A stretch of DNA of 64,000 bases from Macrotrachela quadricornifera (Eukaryota > Rotifera > Eurotatoria > Philodinida > Philodinidae). The notes under the pieces were generated by a model. It was not told the DNA's origin. It saw nothing but the letters and a program-made list of their open reading frames with translations, and made no database searches. The position numbers and the translations under genes are program-made. The stretch spans positions 16,299 through 80,298 of the forward strand of contig JAJEKB010021020.1 in NCBI GenBank assembly GCA_022393335.1, in the 5' to 3' direction. Position 1 is the stretch's first letter; each line of letters starts with the position of its first letter. Shown here in pieces: positions 1 to 12,781 of this stretch.

Positions 1-936
1 GTGATGTTGTTAGAAAATACAAATGATATATGAAAAGATTATTAAAAACAACTATTCTATATCCATTATATTCTCATATTTTGTGAGATATCTAAATGAA
101 ATACAAGATTAGTATTTATTATTTTTTTTCTTTAATATAAACTAATAATAAAAATAAATTTAATATTCTTAATTTATATTAGTTATGTTTTGTTTTGATC
201 TAATAATATGTGGATTATAAACATGCTTATTCAGAGAAAATGATTTTATTGCTCAGTAAGTTTTCCTACTTCGTTTTGATATGTATACTTTTATATAAAG
301 TGAATCATTTTTCTATAGATTAATATCATTTTCCTATGTTTTAGTCCAATTATTTCCTACTTAAGTTTTGAAAAACAATAGACAAGGTTATGTGTTTGGA
401 ATAGTAATTGATTTATGTTCAAAGTAAGACTCAAAAAACAACAAATATTAAATATCATTAGTTTGGGAATCTATCAAAAAGTTCTTAAATTATACAATTT
501 GATTTTTTTGCATATTTTCAAAGACGCTATTTACTTGTGACAATGAATATAAAAAGCTAATAGATAATTTTCATATGAATACTAAATTTCTTCTTAAAAT
601 TGTATATATTTTTTAACTTTATGGAATTTTTTCTATCTAAAAAAGACGTAAAACAGCTTTTTATATTCAGTTTTAAATATCTACATAATAGATAAAAATA
701 TTTTCCCGAAAGATTAACGATATTATTTCCAGTAGCATAAATAATAATTTCTATATCAAATTAGTAAAAGCGAAATTGCGATTAATTTTTTTCAATGATA
801 TCATTATAAATATTGTTTTTCAAATTCTTCTCTCCTTTTGTCTTTTCTAGTTTAGATAATTCTCATGTAGAACGAATTAATTATATTCCCTTATTCTATT
901 TTTATTTATTATTATAGTTGAATTTATTTTAAAATA
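1..936. other. AT-rich stretch without recognisable gene
   Basis: No exon-like open frame flanked by splice signals and no RNA gene was seen on either strand. It is ordinary AT-rich intergenic DNA. Confidence 0.5.
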
Positions 937-1481
937 CTAGCCACCATTTTTAGAATAACTCTTCACTTTTGATAGTTATCGAGTTCAGGTTTCAACCATC
1001 TGATAGAACGGCGTGGACGGCATTTATTTATTTGAGATTCATCTGAGTCAAAGTTTACTCTGGTAGATATTCAATTAATATTTTTTTTGTTACCAATTTT
1101 CATTAGTTTTCACAGATATCTGTCTTTAAATTATACTAAAATGTAGCCTGGACGGTATTCTATCGGTGATAAAATATTCAGCTTTTTCTATTATTGTCTC
1201 GAATACAATAGCTCGTCGGAATCCTAAAATTTTCACGCAAGATCGATGCCTTCCAAGCTACATTTTGGTACAGTTTGAGCCTAGGTCTCTATGAAAACTA
1301 ATGAAAAATGGTAACAAAAAAATATCAAATAAGTATCTATCAGAAAAAAACTTCTTTGATCCTAATGAATTTCATACAGATAGATACCGCCCACACCATT
1401 CTATCGAATGGCTAAAATCCGAGGACGGTAGCTATCGATAGTAAAGAGTTATTCAAAAACTGACGACTGGCATTTTTAAAA
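937..1481. repeat. Imperfect long inverted repeat (MITE-like)
   Basis: The left arm (about 937-1150) and right arm (about 1252-1481) are reverse complements with scattered mismatches. Matching landmarks are GAATAACTCTTCACTTTTGA near 953-972 against the complement of TAGTAAAGAGTTATTC near 1440-1455, TTACCAATTTTCATTAGTTTTC near 1090 against GAAAACTAATGAAAAATGGTA near 1291, and AAAATGTAGC near 1138 against GCTACATTTT near 1257. There is no coding capacity. The ends are too diverged for a confident target duplication, so the superfamily is not assigned. The form is that of a non-autonomous DNA transposon. Confidence 0.6.
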
Positions 1482-3675
1482 AAAAGTTCGACAATAGGAG
1501 AAAAAATTTATTTAACTATGATTAGTCGAAGAATATAAAAGAACAGTTAATATTAATAAATAATCTATGAGACGAATTGAATTGAATCCGATACGAGGAC
1601 ATTCAGAATTCTAATTTTGAATTAAAACCATTCTTTTTATTTTAGACTGATTTCAGCGAAATTCATATCGTTGTTTTAAGCTTCTAAGTAAAGTTTTTTA
1701 CTTGAATAAAAACTAAGGTTTCGATTGATTTTGTTAAGAATAATCGAATGGAACTATCTTATCTCTATAGATTAAGAATTATCTTAATCTACGAAATTAA
1801 TAATAAAAAATAGCAGTAATGATCTGTAGTAATACAAAATAACCTAGATGTAAAATATATTTTTACTTTGCACCTTTGTAAGGTAAACAGTGCACAAGAT
1901 ATAAATATGTTTTATTAAAGATGAGAAATTCATTTTTGCATAAAATATAAGTAGAGACATTAAAATAATTACATATAATTATTATTATGTTTATTTTTCC
2001 AGTTTTACATTAGAAAATATTTATTAAAAAGTATTAATTGCTTTATACATTACCTAAATTCAGCTAAAATAAAAATTTTTTAGCCTATCGAACAACATGA
2101 ATCAGTATGTTAATTCGATAAGCATATTCATTCACGTGTGATTATTAATGTTTATGTATACATAAATAAATGTAAAAATCCCCTTAGTAATGAGCCAAAA
2201 CGCCTTCTAGTATAGTGAAATGATATATATTTTTCAAAGGTAAAAAGGTAAGAATAAGAAAAAGCATGACGTTTACGAGGGGGAAGTTTCATTTGTTCTT
2301 TCATATTCAATCGTCAATTATAATGAGTCAAATAGAATGAATACATAAAAATAAATCAATCATCACATTTAAAACTTCTAAAACTTTTTTTTCAATATTT
2401 GAAAAAACTTTCTTCATAAACTGTATGGAACACTCGTTTCTCTTTTGATGTGATAAATCAGTTTTTTCAAAATTTGTTGTACAATGTAATAGTGAAAGAT
2501 ATTCAAGGTGTTTTAGAAGCATTGTGGAATTACAAAATATCGAGTAATGTCGTAATTTCGAATATTTTTAACTAGATCAAAAAAATAATATTTACGCATA
2601 CGTATTCTACTTTTGGTTTATAAAAAATTTTTTCACAAATGGATCCATAAGCATCTTCTATATGATACTAGAATATTTGAAATATTTATACTCAAAATCT
2701 TGGTTTTCAAGAAGTTCTTTTTAAAGAAAAGTTTTTACAAATTTCTTCTACTCGGAATAAATGCATAATCTCTACTAATTGTATTCAAACAAATAAAACA
2801 AAATTTTTTCTTAATTAAAAAAATATTTCAGTGATGTTCTTCTATAAATTATTTTTCTTATGAAAAAGTCTACAAAACTAAAGTATTTTTTCTATTCATT
2901 TTTCAATAATATAAATGTATTATTTATAGACAAAAGAAAGGTAATCGTAAGGCCATTATTTTTTAATCAAAATATTGTTTACAAACAATGATATTTTCTG
3001 GATAAGTGTGAAATTCTGAGTAAAATAAGGTGTTTTTTTTCTATCCAAAAATATTTTTCATTTTCCACATCGTTTTTTTTGACATTTGTGGAGGATTTCA
3101 AGACTATTAAAATAAATTTGTTTTTTTAATTCTATCAAATAATGTAGTATCAGATGCAGATTTTGATTCTGATCTTGAATAAAATTTCAAAAATAAGAAA
3201 ATAAATTGAGAACATGGTTCACTAATGAATATCTGAGATGTGAAGAAATAAAAATATACTTAAGTCTTTTGAATTCCGCTATTTTCTCTCTATACAAAGG
3301 TGAAAATTTGGTGAAAACAAAAGTCGCAGAAACAATATGAAACATATATAAGATGACTCATTTTTATATGTTGCTTTCAAATATGATATTTGTTTAAATT
3401 TAAATGAAGGTTATTCTGTTCGAAAACTATCGATTATTAATTAAGAAAGCAAAAGTGTTTTATTAGACATGAAATTTCAACTGAAAAATCGTCTCATTAG
3501 AAAGAGCACATTGAATTATGTATTGAATAAAAAAGTTTGTAGTTATAAAAAAGTAATCCGATTGAGTAGGTATTTTGTATTTATCGATTAGAAGAAATTT
3601 GAATATCTTAAATGTTTTTATTGATTCTGGTAGTAAAACAATCTGCGTCGAATGAGTCTATTTTTGTCGAATATA
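1482..3675. other. Gene-poor AT-rich region
   Basis: Only short shadow frames are present, with no spliceable exon chain, tRNA or repeat structure that I could support. Confidence 0.45.
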
Positions 3676-4865
3676 TTGAGTTGACATGAAATTTTTTGCG
3701 TTTTTTCTTAAATTTCCTAGGACAGTCAAGAAAGTTCTAGAAGTTTCCATACTAAGGGTATATATGGTGAGTACGAATATTTTTCGAAGAACAACAAAAC
3801 TATGGATATAGATGTTGATCGTAAATTAGAAATAAAGATATTTTATTAGGAGTTGTGTGTGCTTCTGCTTCATGAATTCCTTTTGAGTCACAAAGCAACC
3901 AGAAACATATGCAGCACGATGGGCAAGGATGAACTTGCCTTCCATACAGCACAACATTGGTTCAATCGGTTCAAGAATGATAACTTCGAACTCGACGATT
4001 TATTTCATACCGGAAGACCACCAGAGGTGGATATAGATCACTTAAAGCAGCTTTGACTACACGATGTTTAGCAGAGCGACTTGGGTGCTCTCATACTACT
4101 GTACAAAGACATCTAAGTCAATTAGGCAAAACGTGGAAATATGGTGTTTGGGTACCACATGAAATGTCACCACATCAGCTTCCACAGAGGGTTGACGCTT
4201 GTATGGAATTAATGACATCTCATCGCAACTATCAATGGCTCCATAATCTTATTATTGGTGATGAAAAGTGGGTGATTTATGTTAATCACACACGCAAGTG
4301 ACAATGACTGGGAGCTAGATAAAGCGATGTACTAACGGCCAAAAATGACCTTCATCCAAAGAAGATTGTGTTGAGCAGTTGGGGGGATGTAAAAGGAACT
4401 ATTCTCGTTGGGAACTTCTTCCAGCTGGCTGCACCATCACTGCTGATATCTATTGCCAACAATTGGATCGAGTTGCAATAAAACTCAAGGGAAAGCAGGA
4501 TAGAATTTATTTTTTGCATGACAACGCCAGATCCCACATTACAAAATCGATGCATTACGCATCCCCAATCACCTTATTCTCCAAACTTGGTTCCCACAGA
4601 TTACCACTTATATCGTTCTTTGTCTAATCATCTACGCGAGAAAACATTCGACGACAAGAACGACCTCAAAATGGACCTTGTCGACTTCTTCGACCAAAAC
4701 TCCCAGAACTTCTACAAATGAGGGATCCTTTATCTACTAGAGCGCTGGCGACAAGTCATAGATAGTAATGGAGCATATATTGTTGAAAGTTAGTTGTAAT
4801 CTTGAAGTTAAAAAAATAAAAATAAAATTTAAAAACAAAACGCAAAAAATGTCGTGCCAACCCAC
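3676..4865 (+). mobile_element. Decayed mariner (Tc1/mariner) transposon
   Basis: The element is about 1.19 kb, the usual mariner size, and is flanked by TA on both sides (3674-3675 and 4866-4867). Its terminal inverted repeats are recognisable: left TTGAGTTGACATGAAATTTT, right (reverse complement) GTGGGTTGGCACGACATTTT, both continuing TTGCGTTTT. This TTGGGTTGGC...TTTTTGCG type of end belongs to irritans/related mariners. The interior carries a broken transposase described separately. Terminal and internal decay mean it is not autonomous. Confidence 0.88.
3853..4721 (+). pseudogene. Mariner transposase pseudogene (frameshifted)
   Basis: This is a relic of the transposase that cuts and pastes mariner DNA. 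The N-terminal paired-type helix-turn-helix region (around 3853-4050: QHWFNRFKNDNFELDD, HTGRPPEVD) is followed in another frame by a second HTH segment (TTRCLAERLGCSHTTVQRHL) and the first catalytic Asp in IIGDEKWV near 4255-4275. A third frame gives HDNARSH (second Asp, near 4518-4540). A fourth stretch gives SPNLVPTDYHLYRSL (third Asp of the D,D34D triad) and runs to a stop near 4721. The coding path therefore changes frame at least three times and meets in-frame stops near 4300-4320. All three catalytic Asp contexts survive, so the copy is degenerate but not ancient. Confidence 0.88.
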
Positions 4866-4867
4866 TA

Positions 4868-5678
4868 TTTAAGAGAAGGTATGGACAATGCGTTTTATCA
4901 ATTGAATGTTCAAAACAGCTTGGAATTTCATAATGATGAAAAGTTGTATTTCAATGACTCAAGCAACTATTATATTCAAATTTTTATGTTTAATTGAAAA
5001 TCCACTGTGATTTTTCAACGTCATAGGTAGTTTATCGTTTTTATTTTTTACATATACCAAGTTTATCGAACTAAAATTAAGTGGAAAAAATGCAATCCTA
5101 TTTTCAAATCAATTTGCTTTATGTCAGCCATATCTTATTACATATATTATCATGAATTTAAATACTTATATGAAAATTTTACAATAACAAAGTTTATGAT
5201 ATTTTTCATGACTTAAACATGGTTTATTTTCAAACACATTTAATGCTAAAATAATTAATTGACTTGAGCATAATAAATACTAAACAATGTGGATGACTTC
5301 TTTTCATTTTTCATGATTAGTAATTTTATATTACTGGATCAAATAAAATCCTTTCCCTTATTTAAGCCATAATCTAAAACCTGAAACTTATATTTAGATT
5401 CTAAGTTTGACATCTATGACGTTCTACAAGACGACTGTTTTCTATAATAAGATAATTATTGATTGTAATTTTCGATTGAATCTATATTATATTTTCATAG
5501 ATATAGTATTTCAAAACATAAACATTTAAATCCAAATGAAAATGTAATAATATTTTTATACCATTGTTTCATATGTCTATGTCACTTTTACAGTATCTAA
5601 ATTTGACAATATGTAATAACAACACAACGTAAAAATAATTTCTTTTCATTTTCCTAATGTTATTATATAATGTAATAG
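4868..5678. other. Intergenic DNA, nothing recognised
   Basis: AT-rich spacer between the mariner relic and the 3' end of the sugar transporter gene. I see no supported feature. Confidence 0.5.
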
Positions 5679-8600
5679 TTACCACCAAAATTCTTCAATT
5701 TCCGGTAAACCTTTACTTTTTGTTTCGGGCATCTGAAATGTAAAGAATTTAGTTATTATCATGAGATTAACAGAGGAATGCAGAAATCTATCAGAGCTTC
5801 ACTACAGCACGCATGGAAATTTAAAAAGTTTTCCCTAATTATTAAAAGCGAATAAAAACATAAACATTTTTTATGTCGTTCATATACAAGCGTCCGAAAA
5901 ATTCTATTGTAATCATAGTCTTGTCATTTCTTATCTTTTCAATCTATTGTTGAAATTTAGTATAGTAAAGGCACCATTTATCTTCTAATTTTAGCTCATC
6001 GAAATGTGTATTGAGTGATTGTTTCAAAAAGTATTATGATTTATGAAAAACCGGTATGTTGATATGAATATACATGTATGTCCTCAATGAATGCTTTGTG
6101 TTTCAATGCGCAATCGTAATGAAGATGAACTTTTATGATAGAGATCATTGTTCTATAGATCACTTGATTTGAGATTTTAAGAATCACTAGAGAGTAATGG
6201 TAAAGTAACTCGTTGAATCACTCGATAATTGTTTTGACATAAAGCAGGATTATACACAGGGAGATCATAACATACATGAGAACAACTACAGAAAAACTGA
6301 ATTTTGTTTATATAAATATTGAATTGGCTCTTAAAGAAAAATTTAATTTCCTTTCGAGAAAAATTTTGAATTTCTTCTTTAAAAACGTTTGCTTTCTCTC
6401 TGAGGAAATCTAATTTTTTTCTTATAAAAACTTGTATATTCCTATTAAAACTAATGGAAATATTTCACTAAATGACTTACTCTGATTTCTACTATTTCAA
6501 CTTTTTCCTTCTCTCTTTTAGTTTTCAAAATTTTCTTGATAGAATCGTTTTTTTTCAGCAGTGCTACTGTAGCGTTCAGATAGATTCTGCATCTTTGAAA
6601 TAACATACAAACCTTTAACCAAAGAAAAATAAAAGCCAACAAACAACATACACAAAATACAAGAAAAACATAACTACCAAGAATTGAATGAAGCAATGGA
6701 AATAATACAATCACCACTAAAAGATTGTTTTGAAAGAAAAAAAAACTTTTCGAAAAGAAAATACTAACTTGCATCAGTGAAGAATAAAGAAAACATAGCA
6801 ACAGAATGAGCAAGTGGTCGAACACCAATAGTAAACACTTCATTTGGATATAAATATGGAATAGATCCAAGTCCAATAGCAAATAAACCAATAAATAATA
6901 TAATAAACAATAGTGTTACAATAGCTAAACCCTCTTTTCAATTTGATAGAATTAAATTATTCTATTTAAAAAATTATTCTAACATACTTGGATTGACTTG
7001 TAAAAAAATACAAAGTAGAATCATAATGATAATAATTATTGCAAGTGGATAAAGAATTAATGGACGTCGACCAAATAATTCAATTAATCTCATAGATATA
7101 ATTGTTGCAATTACAAGTGCCATTCCAGTTGATAAAACACTCCAATAAATTTTATCTTTAAGTAAACCCATTTGTGAAAATGTCTCATGTGAATAAAAAA
7201 GTACCTAAATAAAAATATAATTGATAAAGTTTTCATATTCATTTGTTAATTAAATTTTACTGTATTGATGCCAGAAAATTGCGAAGCACCCGTAAGGACT
7301 ATACTAGTTAATAATGGCCAACGAAATCGAGGTAAAGTAAAAAGTCGTACTAATGATAGATCTTGCATATTAACAGTTGCTTCTTGTCTTTCAATTTCTT
7401 CAAGTTCTGCCTGTATGTCAGTCGTTTGACGAAGAGCACGTAAAGATTCTGCTGCTTCATGCCTCTGACGTTCTTGCATTAACCATCGTGGACTTTCAGG
7501 TAAAGTCCAAATTAAAAAACATCCCATTAATGGAAATATTCCAACCCATGACATACCCCAGTGCCATTTACTAATAAATAAATTATAAAAGATGATTCAT
7601 AATATTATAAATTATTAACTTACTCATGTTGACCAAGTAACCATGGTAGACTAACAATTTGACCAAGGAGAATACCAATAACAATTAATAATTGATGATA
7701 TGTCACTACAATACCACGCATTGTTCGTGGACTAACATCAGTTAAATAAATTGGCGTTACAACACAGCTTATACCTATGAAAAATGCAACAATTTATGAA
7801 TCGTAACTATTAGTATAAAGTTTATCTTGAAAATAACAATGATATCAATTTTCTCTTTTAAATATCAAAAATTCTTTGGAAGAATTAAGATACTTACCAG
7901 CAGACCAACCAGAAAGAAAACGTGATATATAAAATAGACTAATAGCCAAATCTTTATTTTCAAGTGCTTTTGTAATAGTGATAATATCGGGATTACCTAA
8001 TTCATAACCATGATAAATCTCAAGTGTACAAATCATGAGAATCGATGCAACAACTTGAAAGAGCATACAAATAATAATTGCATTTCGTCTATTCAAAAAA
8101 ATTAAATATTTATGAACAAAAAACTGATTATTTTTCATATCCAAACCTTGTTAAATACTTGTACCAATATTGTCCAGTAAAACTACCCATTGCTGCTCCA
8201 ATAACAAAGGTAATACCATGGAGAGAATCAATAAAATTTTGAGTAACACGTTTCTCTGATGGTATACCCGGTAAATAATAATAACCTGTCTTATTTTTTG
8301 ATATAACATCAACGTAATCACATCCTGACCAAACACATGCAATCCATTGAGATGTACTATCTTCTTTTTGACAAGGAAATGGATAACCTCTTAACCAAGG
8401 AATAATAAACTACACACAAAAATTTTAAATACTTATATTAGATTACAAAAAAACTTACACCATTATAAAGATTTGGTCCTCCAGTATTAACACCCATAAC
8501 AAAACTTGTAGAAAGTGTTACAACAAATACAGTCCATACTAATGCAGACGTCCATTTCTAGATCAACATTTATTATTTATATATTATATTAATAATAAGA

Positions 8601-8883
8601 GTATATCTATTCAAAAATTTTCCATCTTATGTATATTTATGTTTAACATGACTATTTTGGTATACAAAGTTATTTTATGGAAAAAATTCACATGTTTTTT
8701 TTTAATTGCACATTAATAATTAGAAAGACGCAATCATTATTCAAAACTATTCTATGTTACATTAAATACAAATTATGTATAAATAGATTTTATTAATTAT
8801 TATCTATATACCTGTTCATTATTAGCAGAATGATTATTTCCTGATGAAACAATAGAATTTGCTGGAAACACTCCTGATTCCAT
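5679..8883 (-). CDS. SLC2/GLUT-family facilitative sugar transporter (MFS), 10 exons, 538 aa
   Basis: Twelve-helix Major Facilitator sugar porter expected in the plasma membrane, moving hexoses down their gradient. Exons (high to low): 8812-8883, 8459-8557, 8147-8409, 7898-8088, 7624-7774, 7261-7570, 6988-7204, 6769-6924, 6613-6716, 5679-5732. They sum to 1617 nt with an open frame and GT..AG junctions throughout. Family signatures appear in order: VNTGGPNLYNG in helix 1, YLTRRN (loop 2-3), RFLSGWSAG, PIYLTDVSPRTMRG (loop 4-5), LPESPRWLM (loop 6-7), QFSGINTVLFYS (helix 7 Q-SGIN motif), LFGRRP (loop 8-9), VRPLAHSVA, and the terminal PETKSKGLPEIEEF. Length is normal for the family. Most introns are about 55-75 nt; the last is about 880 nt. 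Substrate specificity cannot be read from these motifs. Confidence 0.93.
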
Positions 8884-9681
8884 ACTGTGAATGTTAACAT
8901 GTATTGATGTTGGTATTATATATAAAAGTTAAACTGATTATGTTTGATGAAGAAAAACTAAAGAAACTATGTTTTATCTTTGCGACTTTTTCTCTCGATA
9001 ATTAAAAATACTGAGAAAATGATCCATCGTTGCTTTTTTTTTCTTCAAACTTCTATCTTATATAAATATTCAAACTATAATTAATCATAATGTACTTTTA
9101 TTATGACTTTAATAAGAGTAATATGAAACTTTAGAGTTCAGATTTCTATTGAAATTAATTTAATATAAAACTAAATTTTTGCAACCAAAGGAATTTTGAA
9201 TTATGCCAGTGGTTTGAAGTATATGAATAATTCGTGATTAATTAGATGAAAGATGAATATGATTTTTTAAAATATTTATATTTATTTTTTTGATAAAACT
9301 CTAGTGAAATAGTAAATAAAAATTGAATTATTGAAATCTATTGAAAATTATTATTACAATCAGAAAATTGCATGTTTCCACTAAGATAATTAAGATAAAA
9401 ATATGAATATACTTATATTATAATTTATAATAATGATTAAAAAAAAACAAAACCTATTAATTTGAAATAATTATCAAATATGTAGACAGAACTATCTATA
9501 TATTAACATATCATAAGAATAAAAGATATTGATACTAAATTTTGGGTGCTAACTGATAAATAATTGTATTGGTAAGAAAAAAAAATTCCAATCAATTAGT
9601 TGCATCTTCATTTCATTCCTAAAAAAACTTCTAGTTCAATGTGTGAAAACAAAAATAATATTTTATTCGATTTTATTTTGA
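8884..9681. other. Intergenic spacer
   Basis: Very AT-rich DNA between two minus-strand genes. It should include the 5' flank of the transporter. No specific promoter element can be named. Confidence 0.45.
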
Positions 9682-10314
9682 TTAAAATAAAAGATTTGGT
9701 ATGACAAGCATAATAATACTTCGTGCTTTTTCAATTGATATATTAGCAGCTACTGCAAACATTCTTGTTGTAAATGATTGACAATTTAATTTTCCACCAA
9801 ATGGAATTAATGCACGATATTCACGATCTTCATATGATTTTGCATAATGTCTTAATTCTTCTGGATCAAAATATGGTAATTCTTTCTGAATAAGATACCA
9901 TGAATATTCCTTACAATCACGTTCATACCAAGAGCTTTTTACAGTTGCCGAACTTATACGAATTTTAATATCATGATTTTTATCTAAACCTAATTGATAA
10001 ATTATTCCATTAATCTGAATACACCAATGAGATCCATCAACACCAGGACTAATATTGAGACGAAGAATTTGCTTACCAACAGGTCGTCTTCCAATCCAAG
10101 CACCATCATGAAGATCATTTGCTACACTTGCGATACCATGTGCAAGGTTTCTTGGTATTCTTAATGGATTGATATCTGCTAAATCCATTGTAATGGAATG
10201 TTTGGCTTCGTGCATGTCACCTTTAGCTGCATAAACAGCACCTCGGACAGCCCCATATGCATGACCGACCACTGGAACTGCTTTAATTATATTAAAAGCT
10301 TTTCTTTCGGCCAT
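9682..10314 (-). CDS. Uncharacterised protein; possible permuted papain-like (LRAT/PPPDE-type) fold
   Basis: An open frame of 210 codons from ATG at 10314 (MAERKAFNIIKAVPVVGHAY) to TAA at 9682. The frame continues 20 codons upstream to another ATG at 10374, but the MAERK start is preferred because the upstream part is low-complexity. Visible: a Gly/Ala-rich segment near residues 13-35 (VVGHAYGAVRGAVYAAKGD), a block with His (GSHWCIQINGIIYQLG, about residues 93-108), a charged middle region, and near the C terminus LNCQSFTTRMF (about 176-186). An early His in a beta-hairpin context followed by a late NCxxF Cys is the residue order of circularly permuted NlpC/P60-like families such as LRAT and PPPDE. 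That is inference from two motifs only. No signal peptide or membrane helix is obvious, and the gene is a single exon as read. Confidence 0.65.
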   Translation of the reverse strand: MAERKAFNIIKAVPVVGHAYGAVRGAVYAAKGDMHEAKHSITMDLADINPLRIPRNLAHGIASVANDLHDGAWIGRRPVGKQILRLNISPGVDGSHWCIQINGIIYQLGLDKNHDIKIRISSATVKSSWYERDCKEYSWYLIQKELPYFDPEELRHYAKSYEDREYRALIPFGGKLNCQSFTTRMFAVAANISIEKARSIIMLVIPNLLF

Positions 10315-10894
10315 AGTTCGATAAAATCTAAAAGAATAAGATATAGTCGATAATCTAATTAATGTTATATACATGAATTACTAGTTGTTTCATTCATTTT
10401 TTCTAAATAATTAAAGATAGATCAGAAATTCATTAGTCATCAATACTTGTCTCATGCAAAATATTTACTTTCAATTTACACAAAATTCTAATTAAATCTG
10501 TTGAGTTAAGATGTTCTCTTCTTTTTTTCATCTCTTATGATACAAGTATTTTATTCTAGAAAATAGATTCTAACAAATTGATCTTTTCCTGTTTTTTTTA
10601 CTTAGATATGACATACTTCTGCAATATCTATTATTCTATAATTTAATATATTCTTTTAACACTTTCTTTCCTATAACTAACCTCTTCTTTTACATATTAT
10701 AACGATATTATATTTATGATATTTTATTGCTATATTTCTACTCATCTTTCATTATTCATCAAAGATAAAATATGTTTCAACATTATGATATACAATTGCT
10801 TATATGTACTCTTACCAAATATGTTAGGAAGTAACATCGAGAAAAAATAAATATATGACAGAAAGGTAGAAAACAAATATAAGACGAATATACT
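10315..10894. other. Intergenic DNA
   Basis: AT-rich spacer upstream of the preceding minus-strand gene. No other feature is supported. Confidence 0.4.
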
Positions 10895-11310
10895 CAGGCA
10901 GACAAACAACAAAAAATAGCGCGTAAAAACGGTATAAAAATTAATTAACGCGTAAGAAAAGGGAAAAGCGCACATTTTAAGGCAGAAAAACGCGTATAAA
11001 TGTAATTTTTAACGCGTTTTTCTGCGTTAAAATGTGCGCTTTTCTCTTTTTTTACGCGTTAAATTGTTAAGGCGTAAAAAACGTGAAAAGCGCACATTCT
11101 AACGCAGAAAAACGCGTTAAAAATTACATTTATACGCGTTTTTCTGCCTTAAAATGTGCGCTTTTCCCTTTTCTGACGCGTTAAAAATTACATTTATACG
11201 CGTTTTTCTGCGTTAATGATTCGTAAAAACAGCGTTTTTACGATTGCCCACCGTTAAAACGCCGTATTTACGCTGTTTTAACGCGTTTTTTTAAAGGTTT
11301 TGTCTGCCTG
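10895..11310. mobile_element. Multi-palindromic CGCGT element with terminal inverted repeats
   Basis: A sharply bounded 416-bp block whose ends are perfect 12-bp inverted repeats (CAGGCAGACAAA at 10895-10906, complement at 11299-11310). Inside are repeated, alternately oriented copies of a roughly 50-60 bp module made of GCGCACATTTTAAGGCAG, AAAAACGCG, TATAAATGTAATTTTTAACG and their complements. At least four module copies are seen (near 10940-11010, 11005-11065, 11075-11140, 11135-11215). CpG-rich ACGCGT words stand out against the surrounding AT-rich DNA. There is no coding capacity, so it is probably a non-autonomous fold-back DNA element. No clean target duplication was seen. Confidence 0.75.
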
Positions 11311-12781
11311 GGATATAATCAAAGATAAAAGCAGAAGATAATGAAACATCTCAAAAAAAATTCTCACGTAAAATGTTGATAACACTTATTACTTTACTGC
11401 AATGGCCAAAGAACGGAACAAGAAGTTTCATGACATGAAAATATTCCACCTTCATCTAAAGTTTATATCCAATAAATCATTATATTCAATCATTTTCAAA
11501 AACGACCTCAACAAAAAAAAATTGTTAGAATCACATACACGGTATGTTAAAATTGACCAATAAGTATACAATCATATTGTTTTGTATATTAACTGGAATG
11601 ATATCTCAATTATGTATGAGCCTTTAAGTAGATGGTACCCGTCTATAATTCGAGCACGGTTACATTCTTTATGATAAGAAAGATCGGATTTCTTCTGCTA
11701 AAATTTGCCTCGCATTTTCGCCATAACAACTCGATGAAAGCTGAGTGGATTCTTTGAAAAATTCGGCATGTTCTAAGATTTTTTAATTAATTTTGATAGA
11801 AAATATTTTCAATACTATGAATATCCGAAAGAATCCGATTGAGGTAACTTCGAACTAGTTAGATATCGCGTATCTAAAATGTATCACATTTAACACCTCA
11901 CTATTAAACAAAATATGATCCCAGAATGCACTCATGACGCTTGTTTTTACCACTAAAACGAGTAATTTCGTTAATATTGATTTTGCCACACATTACAAGA
12001 TGGTGTAGACAATCGTTATTAAAAAGAAGATTTTCTTCATTTTTTTTGTTCTCCTTATACCTGCGTGTGACATTGATATTATAGAATAAATATGAGTAAA
12101 TGTAGAGAAAAAAGAAAGTTAGTGACCTCATACGTATTTATTTTTAGTATATATATGGTGTTTATAACTATGACGAAAGTGTGCATTTTTATATCGAGTC
12201 TTATCGAAAATATTGATTAAAATATTTGGACGTATTTATTTTTAAGATTACTAATAAAAAATAGCTAGACATTAGTCATAATTTAAATAATGATATATTA
12301 CATTGAAGCTATTTTGGAAATAATAGTATTTCTGAAATAGATAACTCGATGAGTTAAAGAGTGATATCATTCATTTTGCAAGTCAACAGTTTATTTCTAA
12401 GAAAATCATATATAATTTACTCATTGTATAAAGGAATATACTTTCAAATTCCGAATAATTTGCTGAAATCAAAATGATAATAGATATTTCTCTTTCTATT
12501 CATTTCATATAATATTTATAGTTAATGCACAATACTATAGTTTGGAGAAGAAAACGATACTTATATAATTTTCTACTTCAGTTGCAGGTAAAATACATTT
12601 TCCATCACCATGATAATACATTTTTTTTTCGTAAAATGTTTATTTTTATAGAAACATAGTCTTACTATTTATTATACAATATCTTTTCTCTGTATTTTGT
12701 TCATTAAACGTTCAAAAACAAAGAATAACAAAAAAAAACTAGCTATTATAATATAATTAATAAATAAATAAAACAAGTTTG
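11311..12781. other. Gene-free AT-rich region
   Basis: No spliceable exon chain or RNA gene was recognised. It ends just after the stop codon of the minus-strand TPR gene at 12782. Confidence 0.45.

Noticed and set aside
4352..4555. Minus-strand open frame of 67 codons
   Set aside because: Antisense shadow of the mariner transposase relic.
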